The notes under the pieces are model-generated. The model did no database searches. It was not told where the DNA came from and saw only the letters and a list, made by a program, of their open reading frames with translations. A program made the position numbers and the translations under genes. Source: Lineus longissimus (taxonomy: Eukaryota; Nemertea; Pilidiophora; Heteronemertea; Lineidae). From it: a DNA stretch of 64,000 bases. The stretch lies in assembly GCF_910592395.1 (NCBI RefSeq), contig NC_088325.1, positions 13,392,109 through 13,456,108 on the forward strand, written 5' to 3'. Positions 1 to 12,604 of the stretch are shown here, piece after piece; position 1 is the stretch's first letter; each line of letters starts with the position of its first letter.

Positions 1-1950
1 TAAATTGTCGATTTCCTGGACAAATAGAACTTTTACGCCAATTGTTTTGGGACCAAACAGCTCCGCTTCAAGACACAAGCACCGTATCAGTTTGTCAACC
101 ACAAACCTCTTCTTATACTAGTTGAAGATAGGTCCTTTTCATCACGCTTGCCTCGTATCCCACACTTATAGTGAATCTTACATATCTCTTTCATTCTACT
201 CTCATTATCTTGTCACGTTTTGCGATAAATCATTAATCTCCAAATCAAAAACGTGTTCCGACAAACCATGCACAAGTAATCCATCGACCAGAAGAATGAG
301 ACTTGGAATGAAGTCATCTCCTTCACACGAAAATCAATTGGGTTCATTCTCGGGGGGACTTGGATTATCATGTCTTCTTTCTAGGGCTTCTGTCCTTATC
401 TGAAGACAACAGGCAGAGCAACTGCTGAGTTGAACTAGGGGAAGAAACCTCACTGAATGAAGTCATGCCTGTCACAGAATCAGTTGGGTTCATTCTCTGG
501 AGACAAGGACTATCTCTTCTTCTCTCTACAGCTTCCGTATCTTATCTGAAAACAGGCAGATGAACCACTGAGGTAAACTGGGGGAGGAATCAGACTGAAT
601 GAAGTCAACAAGATCATTGTCAGGAAGGAGTATCTCATATTTACTTTCTGATAACAACTTTCAATCAGACCTGACGAGTTCACCAGCCAAATAAACTGCA
701 TTCTGAGCTTTTAGGCTGGGAACTGGTCATCTGGTTTCCCTTGTTGGTTACTTATGTACAATGGGAGGGATACTGATAGCCCTGATGTGCGTGAGTGGAT
801 TATGAAGGAGTTTTAGTCCAGTAACATTGTGGAAATGGTGACTACTTCAAACTTTCTTGGGCAGCGTGGTTTCAACAATATGACACACTCAAGGCGATGA
901 TACATCTCACCACAGCACAGCCTCACCCTGCCTTGACCTTGTCTATGCAGGAAGCAGCTATCATCTTACACTTCTCTATAGAAGCCCCTTTAAATTTGCA
1001 CCAGCCACGACAGCACATCTCCTTTTGATCTACCAAGTACATGTCCCATGGCACAAAAAACTGGGTGTTAGTAATAAAACAGTACACTCACAGTTCACCA
1101 TCTTCATCTTATCCTCGAAGGAATAAAAGAAACGTGTAATCTCCTCAAATGACAAAGAAAACTTCCAAGGCAATCGCACTAAACATCTTCCATCTTCCAA
1201 CCAATCTGAGACAGCAAAAATCCGCTAAAGCAATATAGCCATGTCATATTTTTTTGCCCAACGTACAATGGCAACCTGATTGGATCCAACGATCGCAATT
1301 TTCCGAATGTGAGCTTACATCAAAGGACGTCATAAGAAAATCTCATAGAGGTAAATGCAGGAGTCGAGAATATAAACTTCGTGCTGTGTCGCAGGAATAT
1401 TTGTATCTAATTCGGATCGACCCACTAGTCTAGGGTCCTAACAAAAATTGCTCATGGTGGCATGAAGAAATTCATGCTCCGTAATCTTCTGATCCAGGAC
1501 AAAACAAGTGCTGCTTGTGTCCTGGTTCATATAAATACTCCAGGATCATGAGAGATGGTTAGTTTGCCAGTGGTTATGATTCTGGGACACCCATCTACTG
1601 ATTGACCACTCTTGATGTTGCTCAACTTTGGTGCTAGGGCCGAAAGCACCAACAAAAACTTCCTATAGAAGTACTTCAAAATGTCATTCCCTATCATTCT
1701 TTCTAAACCTTTAATTACAGAGTATCTCATCCAAGATGCATGAAAACAAGACATCTCGTCCCATATTATTCTCCCTTTACCGAGTACCTCTTACAAGATG
1801 CATAACACTGAGGAGTGTTAGCTAAACTACTGGGAACAGATCAGTTCCTGCCAGACAGATTTTATGGGCTGCTCAGATGCCTCATCCAAAATGCATGAAT
1901 CTGATGGCTCTCAAGTGCCATGGTGGATAAATGCTGTAACGTATGCCTTT
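1..1950. other. No gene recognised
   Basis: There are only short ORFs without splice context. Phrases such as GAGTATCTCATCCAAGATGCATGA and CGAGTACCTCTTACAAGATGCATAA near 1.7-1.9 kb suggest a decayed repeat. Confidence 0.5.
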
Positions 1951-2513
1951 CAGGAATATACTTGTTTTGATATCTCAACAAAATAGAAGTAACGTTTGGA
2001 CAAAAGATGTATGCATTTTTGGCATATACTTGTTTATCTCAACAAAATAGAAGTAAGGTTTGGACAAAAGATGTATGTATTTTAGGAATATACTTGTTTA
2101 TCTCAACAAAATAGAAGTAAGGTTTGGACAAAAGATGTATGTATTTCAGGAATATACTTGTTTATCTCAACAAAATAGAAGTAAGGTTTGGACAAAAGAT
2201 GTATGTATTTTAGGAATATACTTGTTTATCTCAACAAAATAGAAGTAAGGTTTGGACAAAAGATGTATGTATTTAAGGAATACACTTGTTTATCTCAACA
2301 AAATAGAAGTAAGGTTTGGACAAAAGATGTATATATTTTAGGAATATACTTGTTTATCTCAACAAAATAGAAGTAAGGTTTGGACAAAAGATGTATGTAT
2401 TTTAGGAATATACTTGTCTATCTTAACAAAATAGAAGTAAGGTTTGGAGAAAAGATGTATACATTTTAGGAATATAGTTGTCTATCTCAACAAAATAGAA
2501 GAAAGGTTTGGTT
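1951..2513. repeat. 64-bp minisatellite, about 9 copies
   Basis: The unit begins AGGAATATACTTGTTTATCT and continues with CAACAAAATAGAAGTAAGGT. The first and last copies are more divergent. ORFs of 60 codons here arise only from the repeat. Confidence 0.95.
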
Positions 2514-3490
2514 TTGAAATTTTTAGGTTTGTAGCAAAGGACTTTATTGGTTTACACTTCCCAAACTCTGAGGTGCTTCATGGGGTGAAGTTTACCTCGT
2601 AGCAGATAATAGCAACGAAAATGTACCTGGAACGAATTAGCATTTTGAAGCTTTTCATGGCATTTATAATAGAACTTCTGGGACATGGCTGGGAGAGTCA
2701 GCGGTGCTTTACATGATGAAGTCAACCTAATGCCTCATAATCTACTGAACCACATCCCACAGGCGCGCAGAACTCTACTTGGAGACGTCCCAGCAGTTAT
2801 TTCAAATTAGCAGAGTGATTGCAAATTCACGCTGAGTGTTCCCTGCCAACCAACGAAGTTTGGATATCAACCTCAACAGTGGTGATGACTTTTTTCGTTA
2901 CTACGCATAGCATTCCTTGTCGTCACTTTGGGACTAGCTTGGGCTCGTCGCCAGGTCGAGATGGAGGAACGTATTTATTCGGCTATAAAAGTTATCTCCT
3001 TCATGGAAGAGCAAGCTCTGAGATACAATTGGTAATAACAATTACTTAGGAGAGGACAGTCATTAATCTGTAGGATTGACCAGTAAGCCGACAGACTACA
3101 AGATATTCGGGATGAAGGCAATGGTTCTGTGTTGACGGGTTCCGACAGTGTATTTCCATGTTGAGGTATTCTCAGAGAATCAGCCTCCAAGCAGAATGAG
3201 CAACAGGTAGGTTCACCATTTCTGAGGCTATAGACCTCAGGAATCATACCAGACAGATTGGGTGGTTTTGAACCGGAACTATTGGGGATCAGTCTAAGGT
3301 ACAAACTGAGCAGTGAAGGATACACAAAAATATGATAAGTGAGGTGAAACACATCAGATGTTACCCTAACAGACTGCTGACAGCCGACATTCGGTATGCC
3401 ATGGTCTACCCTCGAAATGTCATACAAGACAGCTTTTTGTATTTGGCCCATAGTCTAGCAACAGGATTTACCTCCAAGGCTTTACATCAA

Positions 3491-3743
3491 TAATAAATAA
3501 TAAATAATAGTCGGCGCTTATATAGCACTCAAATTACTCAATAGCTGGGTATTCTCAAGCACTTTGGGACTATCATCATCCCGGTCTCCACAGAAGTCAA
3601 TCTGGGGTTTCAAGGAGCAGCTACAAAGCGCTCATTCTTGAACTCGACCAGTAGGAGAAACAAAGTGACGATTAAGCCGGGAATCGAACCCACGACCTCC
3701 GGATCATGAGTCCGACTCTCTACCACTGCGCCACCGCGTCTCC
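3491..3743 (-). mobile_element. tRNA-derived SINE with 7-bp target-site duplication
   Basis: The minus strand starts with a tRNA-like head: box A GGTGGCGCAGTGGTAGAG, an anticodon-like loop with CAT, and box B GGGTTCGATTCCC. An unrelated body follows, then GCGCCGACTATTATTTATTA, an AT-rich tail with ATT-type repeats. The direct repeat ACATCAA flanks it at 3484-3490 and 3744-3750. The head is well preserved, but the length (253 bp), tail and duplication show it is a SINE, not a tRNA gene. Confidence 0.85.
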
Positions 3744-4285
3744 ACATCAAATCTTTCCAAAATTGGTGACTGCACCTGCAGGATCAAACTGACTGATATC
3801 ATATGACACAGCAGAGCTTTTTTAGCCCTTATGAGCAAAGTAATCCATGTTCAACTAAATTTTGGAAAAAAGATAGAACTCGATTGAAATTCTCAATTGC
3901 ACCCGTGAGATTTACTCAACAAACAAACAGACAAGCAGCATATGTCAGGGCAATACTAAATCAAGCTAAGATAAACAAAAGTTCACTCATATGAGGTCCG
4001 CCTGACATTTCAATACAAATCTCTTCGAAATTCTCGACGGCACCCTTGGGATCTAGCCCCCATCAATAACAATGAACCTTTTATCCCCAGCAGAAACTCA
4101 CTTGACGTTAACTTGGCACAGTAAATATTTCATCAAGTCACCCGAGACGCTTCCATTTTCCTATATTATAAATCGCAGCTGAACGCAGAGCGTGGAGTCG
4201 AATTTTCATAAACTCGTCCTTTGCGAAATGTAGAGTTGACAGCTGAGTATCAATAAGAACGTTTTTATTTCCAGAAACAGAATTT

Positions 4286-5233
4286 GGTGATTTCAGAAGT
4301 GATTCTGCGAGTGCCAAATCTTGAGAAGTCTAGTCAGTAATGGTAAACATCACTGCAAGAACAGCCAATTGCCATGTAGTGGTGATTTCAGAAGTGATTC
4401 TGTGAGTGCCAAATCTTGGAAAGTCTAGTCAGTAATGGTAAACATCACTGCAAGAACAGCCAATTGCCATGTAGTGGTGATTTCAGAAGTGATTCTGTGA
4501 GTGCCAAATCTTGAGAAGTCTAGTCAGTAATGGAAAACATCACTGCAAGAACAGCCAATTGCCATGTAGTGGTGATTTCAGAAGTGATTCTGTGAGTGCC
4601 AAATCTTGAGAAGTCTAGTCAGTAATGGAAACATCACTGCAAGAACAGCCAATTGCCATGTAGTGGTGATTTCAGAAGTGATTCTGTGAGTGCCAAATCT
4701 TGAGAAGTCTAGTCAGTAATGGAAAACGTCACTGCAAGAACAGCCAATTGCCATGTAGTGGTGATTTCAGAAGTGATTCTGTGAGTACCAAATCTTGGAA
4801 AGTCTAGTCAGTAATGGAAAACATCACTGCAAGAACAGCCAATTGCCATGTAGTGGTGATTTCAGAAGTGATTCCGTGAGTACCAAATCTTGGAAAGTCT
4901 AGTCAGTAATGGTAAACATCACTGCAAGAACAGCCAATTGCCATGTAGTGGTGATTTCAGAAGTGATTATGTGAGTACCAAATCTTGGAAAGTCTAGTCA
5001 GTAATGGTAAACATCACTGCAAGAACAGCCAATTGCCATGTAGTGGTGATTTCAGAAGTGATTCTGTGAGTGCCAAATCTTGAGAAGTCTAGTCAGTAAT
5101 GGAAAACATCACTGCAAGAACAGCCAATTGCCATGTAGTGGTGATTTCAGAAGTGATTCTGTGAGTACCAAATCTTGGAAAGTCTAGTCAGTAATGGAAA
5201 ACATCACTGCAAGAACAGCCAATTGCCATGTAG
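4286..5233. repeat. 95-bp minisatellite, 10 copies
   Basis: The unit begins GGTGATTTCAGAAGTGATTC and ends CAGCCAATTGCCATGTAGT. Copies differ at only a few positions (GCC/ACC, TGAG/TGGA, GGTA/GGAA), and the variants recur in non-adjacent copies, a sign of higher-order amplification. Confidence 0.95.
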
Positions 5234-6285
5234 AACCCCATATCGTGACTCTGGGGACCTTATAATAATCGACAATTAGAGATGCCACATGATTGAGCCC
5301 CCAAAGGATACCACATTTTCATCAACTGAACTGTTGAATCCACACAGCACATACCCCAAGGGTTTCTTCCATCCTTTCCACAAACCAAATCAACTTCTGC
5401 TGATGAACAACTTTGTGGAGTTGTTAATCAAACTAGATCAGGATGCCATACAAGTATTGACTGGCTGGTGGCACTGCTGGTTAGGAGAGACAAAATGTCA
5501 ACGCTTTTAGGTTCTCGCTTAAAAGCTTTTTCAAAAGCTCCAAAAGCGTGCAGTCCTGTGCCAGCTTCCCAAAATATGCCAGAACAAAGCAACATCTCTA
5601 CCTTGAAACATCTTCACCAACAGCAACAACAGTTTGATCAATTATAAATCATCTGATAAAACCTCCTGTTTAAGAACGACCCGATCGACTGAATCAATTC
5701 TGCAACTGACCTGCATCAAACTAGACACCGAGTTGTCGATTTGTCTTGGGAATAAAACTCACATGAACATCATCGAGTGAACGGAACGATCGTATCCGCA
5801 AAGATCTGGTGATCAAACAACCGAGGCAACAAGGGATTTGGCGTAGAAGTGCTGACGAGTAATATAGCAAGTGATGGTAATCTGCCTAATGGTGTTAAAA
5901 TTCTCTTGGGGGATGGCTGCTATGGTTGAGCATAATTTGATAAGGTCAACGAGAAACCAAGCAGGATGACCTATGATTGAAGATAATAGGACATGTTCCG
6001 TCTCTACAAGAGTGGAGTGTCTCAGTGTCCCAGTTCAAATCCAAAGGGTGGCAAGTCCAAAGCGTGGTCTGGTCACTGATTTTTCTACCAAGGTTGAGTT
6101 CTCATGAATTGCAGTTTAACCTCTTCAAGGTCCTGGTCCCTTGATATCTCAAGGCCAAAGGGGCATTTCAGGCTGATATTGAACTGGGTTTGCAGAGAAC
6201 TGACACAGACCTAACCAACTGAAGGGCCAGTCAGTTCTCAGTAGGGTTCATCTTCCTATCAACTGTGACCCGTGTTTGCTCACAC
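5234..6285. other. No gene or structured repeat seen
   Basis: Ordinary unique-looking sequence between the 95-bp minisatellite and the degenerate repeat region. Confidence 0.5.
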
Positions 6286-7100
6286 ATTGACACTTGCACA
6301 AACCATCGGCCAACAATATACCATCCTGTCCATGTCAAATTTATCGACCCCTCACACCAAGAGAAAAATATGGTCTCCAATCTCGTGGTGACCGTTCATC
6401 AATCATGTGTACTATCGTACGAATCTCTGTGAGTGGAGTTCACTTGGGACCAATCATGTACCTTGACTATGGCTAAAGGTCCAAGGGAACAGAGTCATGA
6501 GTGATGAGGAAGGACTACTGTGAGGGAACAAGGGTAGCTTGGGAGTTCAGAAGTAGAGGCATACATAATGTATGTGCTCAGGGAGCTCTCTCAGTAACTC
6601 AGGAACAACATTTCCCAATCGGCTAAACAAGAGCAATGGAGAGAAAGACTGCTCATCAATCATGTGATGTGACTACTGTACAGGAATCTGCTCCGTCTGG
6701 CATTCACTTGGGAACAGCTCTGGTACCTGCAGTAGGCACTTCTTCTAGCTACTTGGAAAGAGAGGCAAGGGGGTGAGACAGGGGTTGCTTAGGTGGGGAA
6801 ACACAGCCACATTAGATGCAGCACAGATTTAAATGGCTGGTCATGTAGGAAACTAATAGCAGGCCTTGAAGAAGGGTGTCTCATCCCTTTCAATTTATGT
6901 TCACTGTGACTTCTCATTGATCGATGTGTTGTTTTCATTGACCAACAATACACCATTCTGTCCCTGTCAAAAATATCGATCCCAATCACACCAAGAGAGA
7001 GAAATGGTCTCCAATCGCGTTGGGACTGTTCATCAATCATGTATACTACCGTGACTATCATACAGGAATCTGTAGTTAGAGGACTCACTTGGGAAGAGTC
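6286..7100. repeat. Degenerate long-period repeat
   Basis: The phrases ACAATA(T/C)ACCAT(C/T)CTGTCC, CACACCAAGAGA and GTTCATCAATCATGT recur at about 6310-6450 and 6948-7060, with a partial copy at about 6655-6715. A further phrase, CTCTCTCAGTAACTCAGGA, links 6575-6636 to 8267-8330. ORFs here are by-products. Confidence 0.55.
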
Positions 7101-7388
7101 TTGGGAGAAATGCCTTGACATTGGTACTGTTACATCCTGAAGGAGGGAGGTATGAGAATCGAAAGAGGACATGTCTTAGCCGAGGGAAGGGTCTCAGTCC
7201 TGACAACTTCCACTTTCACACACTGAGGAAATGCACTTCTGTAGAATATTTAAATGCGTGTTGGTGGGTGTGTGTGTCGGAGGGGGTGGTAAGGACCTTT
7301 CAGGAGTTAGAATGGCATCGAATGCAAAAGAATAGCTTCGCAGATTTACACACGTGATATGAGTCGACCACTTGTCTCGATCATCTGT

Positions 7389-7667
7389 CTAAGTTCCTCG
7401 CAGGCGATCTCCACTTTCTCTCTTGAGCAAACTCTGGCGCCTGGCAAGAGCAAACACGAATCTTGAGTAAACAGTCAATGCAATAAAAATGGTCGCTGCT
7501 CGGGCTATTTTGGCTATGAACGGATTCTGTATGCTGATGACGTTACACGTGAATTTCCACATCGTCATCGCGTTGTGGGGGCTCTGCAAATCAGCTTTGC
7601 AGATTTCCATCCCATTACACACTTCATTGGGGTGGGTATTATTCCCTGCATCCTCATCAATATTCAA
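7389..7667 (-). CDS. Unassigned ORF with a membrane-segment-like stretch
   Basis: This is an open frame of about 92 codons ending in TAG. There is no ATG at its 5' end: the frame opens after a TGA and starts at a TTG. The N-terminal half is polar (EDAGNNTHPNEVCNGMEICK). The second half has a moderately hydrophobic stretch (NPFIAKIARAATIFIALTVY) followed by SRFVFALARRQSLLKRESGD. Codon choice looks more coding-like than the flanks. A GCAG|GG acceptor would open this frame in phase 1, like the anchor exons further 5', but it lacks a pyrimidine tract. It could be a degenerate receptor fragment, an outlying anchor exon or chance. Confidence 0.25.
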   Translation of the reverse strand: MNIDEDAGNNTHPNEVCNGMEICKADLQSPHNAMTMWKFTCNVISIQNPFIAKIARAATIFIALTVYSRFVFALARRQSLLKRESGDRLRGT

Positions 7668-7707
7668 ATGGTAGTGTCATCTCACTGCAACCCAGTTTCT
7701 TTTCAGA

Positions 7708-9970
7708 ATCAGCACATATCAAGAAGCCTTAACAAAAATTCCTCATAACAACCCACGCCATATTGCAAGCATATCAATGGCTTCTATCTCACGCCACAAT
7801 AGTCAACAAGATATATTTGCAAGTTTGAGAGAACTTGATATCACTAATTGCAATATATTGCACTCAAACGTTTCATTCATTCGTAAATTTGGCAATTATA
7901 AGATGTTCAACAACAACTCTTGGCCTTGAAAGAATGTGCATGTATGCACAAAGAATGGTTGTAGCCAGAGTAGCAGCAGGGAGAATATCTCCATACACCG
8001 ACTCACATTTTAGGAAGGAATCAACTGCAGTATAAGGATTGTCTGAAGACCAGAATTGTTTTATCAACTGACATAGAAAACCAGCTGTTTCTACTGAAAA
8101 GGTTTTTTAGGTTTTTATACAGTCAAGCGATGGCTGCTAGTGCTAGCGCTACTCCCAGTATGACTGCTAGACACTGTTACGATGATACGCTAATCTCTTG
8201 GTGAACCACTCTTACGGGCTAATGGTTCCACGTACTCCAGTTCAAAGGTGTGGTAGCTGTTTGTGGCAGCGCTTAGGGACCTCTCTCAGTAACTCAGGAG
8301 CAACATTTCCCAATCAACACAACAAGAGCAAATAAGTCATTGACGTTACTAGCTCTAAGAGTCCCAGGTGGATACCTACCAATAGGAAGGGGTAGGAATC
8401 ATCTAAATGTACCCTGGCAATAGGTTAAATTAGAAAAAGTGTCCCAGGCAATTGACAGGGTTGTCAATGATAGCTGGTTAGAACTTCACGTCACATTCTC
8501 ATCGCAGCATTGGACCTCTGGATTATTGGAAGAACCTGCTCAAATCACACCATGGGAGGGAAATCGATGATCCATCGATGAATATAGGTGACGATTTCTT
8601 GTCGGTAGTAACATTAGAGCAAGTACACTGAACGGCCACATTGATGAGGACGGGTTGTCGTGACCACGTCAATCGGTGACGACGATGCAACCACCCCACT
8701 TATTAAGTGAGATTTCGTTATCCAATATCCGATATCATTTTATGGCATTCTGATATCCTAACAGATGGTACAAGTGCTTAAAGAAGATGTTAGCACCTGC
8801 CTTTACTGTTACAAGTGGTGAAGAGTTAGTCATCATTGGAAATAACACTCAATAACAGACAGATTTCGATTTGAAATGTGCTCCAAACACCTGTACGGTG
8901 TGATATTTTGTTACCTGTTTCATTGCTGTCGAGAACCAGTTGAGAACCATACCTCATCACCTCAGAATGGGTGTAGAATTGGAACCACTGCATCGATTTC
9001 AAATATTATTTCTGATCGATTTTTTATTGCAAGACCATCCCCCTTTTTCTCAACGAAAAAAACTTTCTTTTTGCGATAGAGTTCAGGTGAAAAGTTGTAC
9101 CAAATGTGAAAGAGATGATATCTCCAGAACAGAGAGGGCTGGAAACAAAAGGCAAACACCATTCGAAAGTCACACCTTTGAATTGAAAATTAATCCTGTT
9201 TTTCTCAAAGGGTATCAATGTCAAGAAGGCCACTGCAGGTACTGCACCGTTTTCAACGATCGATGGTCTTATTTATAATTCGGACAACGGACCCGAGATG
9301 GATCATCGCAACTGCTGAGAAAATCTAATCAATGTTTTTTGCCAAGCTGAGGAAAAATTGGATTAGTTTTACCATATGGGATCATCCTGGACAATGTAGG
9401 ATTGCATCCATCCATCGAGTTTATGACTGCACATGATGTGCATACAGCGCTATTCATAAGTTATCTCACTTGCCAGCGGCGACATCAGCGTAAATCTACT
9501 AGAAACACATCTGCAGTCACATTTGTCTCGGGCATTGTAATATCAGAAATTAATAAATACTTGATAACATCTTAGCAGCGCAGGCCTAGCTGATTAGCAT
9601 GGCAACGCTGAAGGTTCGATGTGACATGCAAGCCATCCCAGCCAGCACTGAAAGTAGGCCTTGGACTGGCTAGACTGGCAAGTCAGTCCAGGGCTAACCG
9701 AGACCCGAATCCAGCCACAGCCGGCTGGCCAGAAGGTGAGGGGACTCCTCATCAGATGAGGCGCCAGATCTCCCTTCCCACACCAGAACTGGGGGGTCAA
9801 GTTTCTCCTAAGACTTCCACCAGGGTGCAATGGTGGTCATCTCCAGAGAAAAAAACCTTTAACATATTAGAAGTACCCCAAATGAAAAATACCCAAAATT
9901 TGTACTTGAGAGAAACAAACAATAGTGTGGTGTCAAAAATTAAACTAAGACAATCTGCCGGCATCTTAAA
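7708..9970. other. No gene supported
   Basis: ORFs on both strands (for example 8940-9278 plus) lack splice sites and family resemblance. The segment 9.6-9.83 kb is GC-richer and open in both directions without recognisable content, with a short inverted repeat GGACTG/CAGTCC. Confidence 0.45.
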
Positions 9971-10085
9971 CACGTAGGTTATACAAAATATGACGCATTT
10001 TTCTTTCTTGACTTGCTGTATGGCATGTATATGTATTTCTTATACGAACAAATTGGTGAATTCCGAATCCATTTTATTTTTACAG

Positions 10086-10175
10086 ACATTCTTGCAAATG
10101 CAGGTCAAGATGCCTAGCCCCGACAGCCAGGGTCAAGCCAACCCCGAGATAGCTATTATTTCATCTCCTGTATGA
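10086..10175 (+). CDS. Candidate terminal exon of an unidentified plus-strand gene
   Basis: A very good acceptor (CCATTTTATTTTTACAG) precedes ACA TTC TTG CAA. Phase 0 is open for 29 codons to a TGA. The peptide is TFLQMQVKMPSPDSQGQANP followed by EIAIISSPV. Codons in the middle end mostly in C or G (AGC CCC GAC AGC CAG), unlike the AT-rich flanks. The C-terminal SSPV fits a class I PDZ ligand (Ser at -2, Val at the end). AATAAA occurs at 10623. No upstream partner exon was recognised on this strand, so it could be an isolated look-alike. Confidence 0.35.
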   Translation, partial: TFLQMQVKMPSPDSQGQANPEIAIISSPV

Positions 10176-10622
10176 ACAAAAACAGACCACCTTAACGGTG
10201 TTGAAATTGACCAGGAATTAGAGTATGACACACCCAGCTAGCTTGAGCCAGGTTGGCCCTCTTTCTCCGAAAACCTTGATTCACCCGAAATATGTCTTCT
10301 GTTATGCCATTCATACTGAATATGCAGTCCGTTCTGAAGGGTGAACAAATGACCCTGCAAGTAGGCCTGGTGATATCTTTCTTTTGTACATTTGTCAGTA
10401 CAGGGTCAGTAAGGGGTTAAACATTGTAAAATGTCAAAGGGTGGGTCAAGTTAGAAAAAGGAGTCCACAGAGGTGCCATAAGGGACTATGAGACTTCTGT
10501 TGACTTCTTGCCCCTCTTCTACCTATTAACCCCTTTCTGATCCCCTCACTCAGTGGCAGTGGCATGTGCTGTCACGTGCTGCTTATCATGCAACTAACAA
10601 TTCACTTAGGCATGCTAACCTG

Positions 10623-10628
10623 AATAAA
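10623..10628 (+). promoter_or_regulatory. Candidate poly(A) signal AATAAA
   Basis: AATAAA about 450 bp past the TGA of the candidate exon at 10.1 kb; position is the only support. Confidence 0.2.
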
Positions 10629-10934
10629 ATAGAATATGCATCAATCCAGATAATAAACTATCTTACCAGTAATGAGTATAATTTCCAAACTCTGTGTTGT
10701 CTTCAGATTGAGAATCCAGCTATCACAGAGATATTCCTAAGCCTATAGCGATGACAGAACAAACTACACCATGTGTTTGCTTCATACATGGTGTCCTGTA
10801 CCTGACTATTATAGACAGGCCACATGCATCTTCAACTAACTCCATCTATCCTTGTGATGCTAAACTAGCCAGGGAGGCTGGGGCTGCACTTTTCAATTGC
10901 AGGGACTAGCAGGTCAATTAAAGAGATGGACTTA

Positions 10935-11872
10935 CACAACTGGTCCACTCTAGATAGAGACAACGTCACAGCCAGTCGGTCAACGAAAGAGACAGCCTCA
11001 CATGACTGATTTATTCTAGAGACAATGTCACAACCAGACAGTCAACTCAAGATACAGCCTCACATGACTGATTTACTCAAGAGACAATGTCACAACCAGA
11101 CAGTCAACTCAAGAGACAGCTATACAATTGGTGAACTCTAGAGACAATGTCACAACTAGCCAGTTAACTCAAGAGACAGCTTTACACAATTGGTCAACTC
11201 TAGAGACAATGTCACAACTAGCCAGTTAACTCAAGAGACAGCTTTACACAATTGGTCAACTCTAGAGACAATGTCACAACTAGCCAGTCAACTCAAGAGA
11301 CAGCTTTACACAATTGGTCAACTCTAGAGACAATGTCACAACTAGCCAGTTAACTCAAGAGACAGCCATACACAATTGGTCAACTCTAGAGACAATGTCA
11401 CAACCAGACAATCAACTCAAGATACAGCCTTACTGGTCAACTCTAGAGACAATCTCACAACTAGCCAGTCAACTCAAGAGACAGCCTTACACAATTGGTC
11501 AACTCTAGAGACAACATCACAACTAGCCAGTCAACTCAAGAGACAGTCTTATTTATACACTGCTGGTCAACTCTAGAGACAATGTCACAACTAGCCAGTT
11601 AACTCAAGAGACAGCCTTACACTGCTGGTCAACTCTAGGGATGAAGTCACAACTACATGTAGGCAACAAGTGTTATGCAACTGGTCAACTCTAGAGACAA
11701 TGTCACAACTAGCCAGTCAACTCAAGAGACATCTTTACACAATTTGTCAACTCTAGAGACAATGTCACAACCAGACAGTCAACTCAAGATACAGCCTCAC
11801 ATGACTGACTTACTCAAGAGACAACGTCACAACCAGCCAGTCAACTCAAGAGACAGCCTCACTGGTCAACTC
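10935..11872. repeat. About 62-bp minisatellite, about 15 copies
   Basis: The unit contains GGTCAACTCTAGAGACAATG and CACAACTAGCCAGTCAACTC, then AAGAGACAGC. Two subfamilies (TTACACAATT and CTCACATGACTGATTTA) alternate in blocks. Confidence 0.95.
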
Positions 11873-11997
11873 CGAATATGAACAGTGAATCCCTTTAAAG
11901 GTGAAAGTGACAGCATCAGACGTTATCTTATTGTTGCTGTGAAAGGATTTCATGTCAAAATAAGAAGACGAGGCAGTCTTGACCTAATCTTAATCTG

Positions 11998-12003
11998 TTT
12001 ATT
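11998..12003 (-). promoter_or_regulatory. Candidate distal poly(A) signal AATAAA for anchor 4
   Basis: TTTATT on the plus strand, about 1.26 kb past the anchor-4 stop. Use of this signal would place a pogo-like MITE and a long hairpin in the 3' UTR. Confidence 0.3.
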
Positions 12004-12381
12004 GAAAAACAATATCAACAATTAGAAACATTGCATAGAACAAGAGAACTATAAGATTACAATGGCAATTGTCCCCAACATAAAATTTATGTCCGCCCAA
12101 AATAGATTTTAGACCAAATTCGGAAGATTTTTGTCAAACTTATGCTCGGTATATTTGCCAGTATAGGTGTCCATCTCAAAATTCATGTATTATGCTGACA
12201 AAATACTTCCCGGTAAATAGCCAACTGATTTGATAACCAGCTGGCAGGAAAGATAACCAGCTTGAAGAGGCTTTCTCATAATTTGCAGAAGGGTTTGGCT
12301 TCTAGTATTCTGCACATTACATAATTTTTGACATGGTCCTTAAGTTGACATTGACACAGTTCAAACATCATACATGTAATT

Positions 12382-12604
12382 TGTGACTCGCTCTACCAAA
12401 ACTAGGCGCTTGTCGCATCTGAACTCGACAGGTTGATACGGACTTGTTGTTCATTTCCCTACTGTAGACCTTTTGTGAAATCTATTACAAACTGATTTGG
12501 TCACATTTCACAAAAGGTCTACAATAGGGAAATGAACAACAAGTCCGTATCAACCTGTCAAGTTCAGATGCGACAAGCGCCTAGTTTTGGTAGAGCGAGT
12601 CACA
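12382..12604. mobile_element. Fold-back (long inverted repeat) MITE, copy 1
   Basis: Two arms of about 100 bp are inverted copies with very few mismatches. The outer ends are TGTGACTCGCTCTACC and its complement, with about 22 bp between the arms. It has no coding capacity. The same element recurs at 58.8 kb. If transcribed it would form a nearly perfect hairpin. Target duplication is unclear in this copy. Confidence 0.8.

Noticed and set aside
2975-3451. 158-codon minus-strand ORF
   Set aside because: Long for chance but not impossible in 64 kb. No family pattern, splice context or codon bias; AATAAA overlaps its stop, which alone is weak.
3660-3743. tRNA gene with CAT anticodon
   Set aside because: The tRNA-like head belongs to a 253-bp SINE with tail and target duplication.
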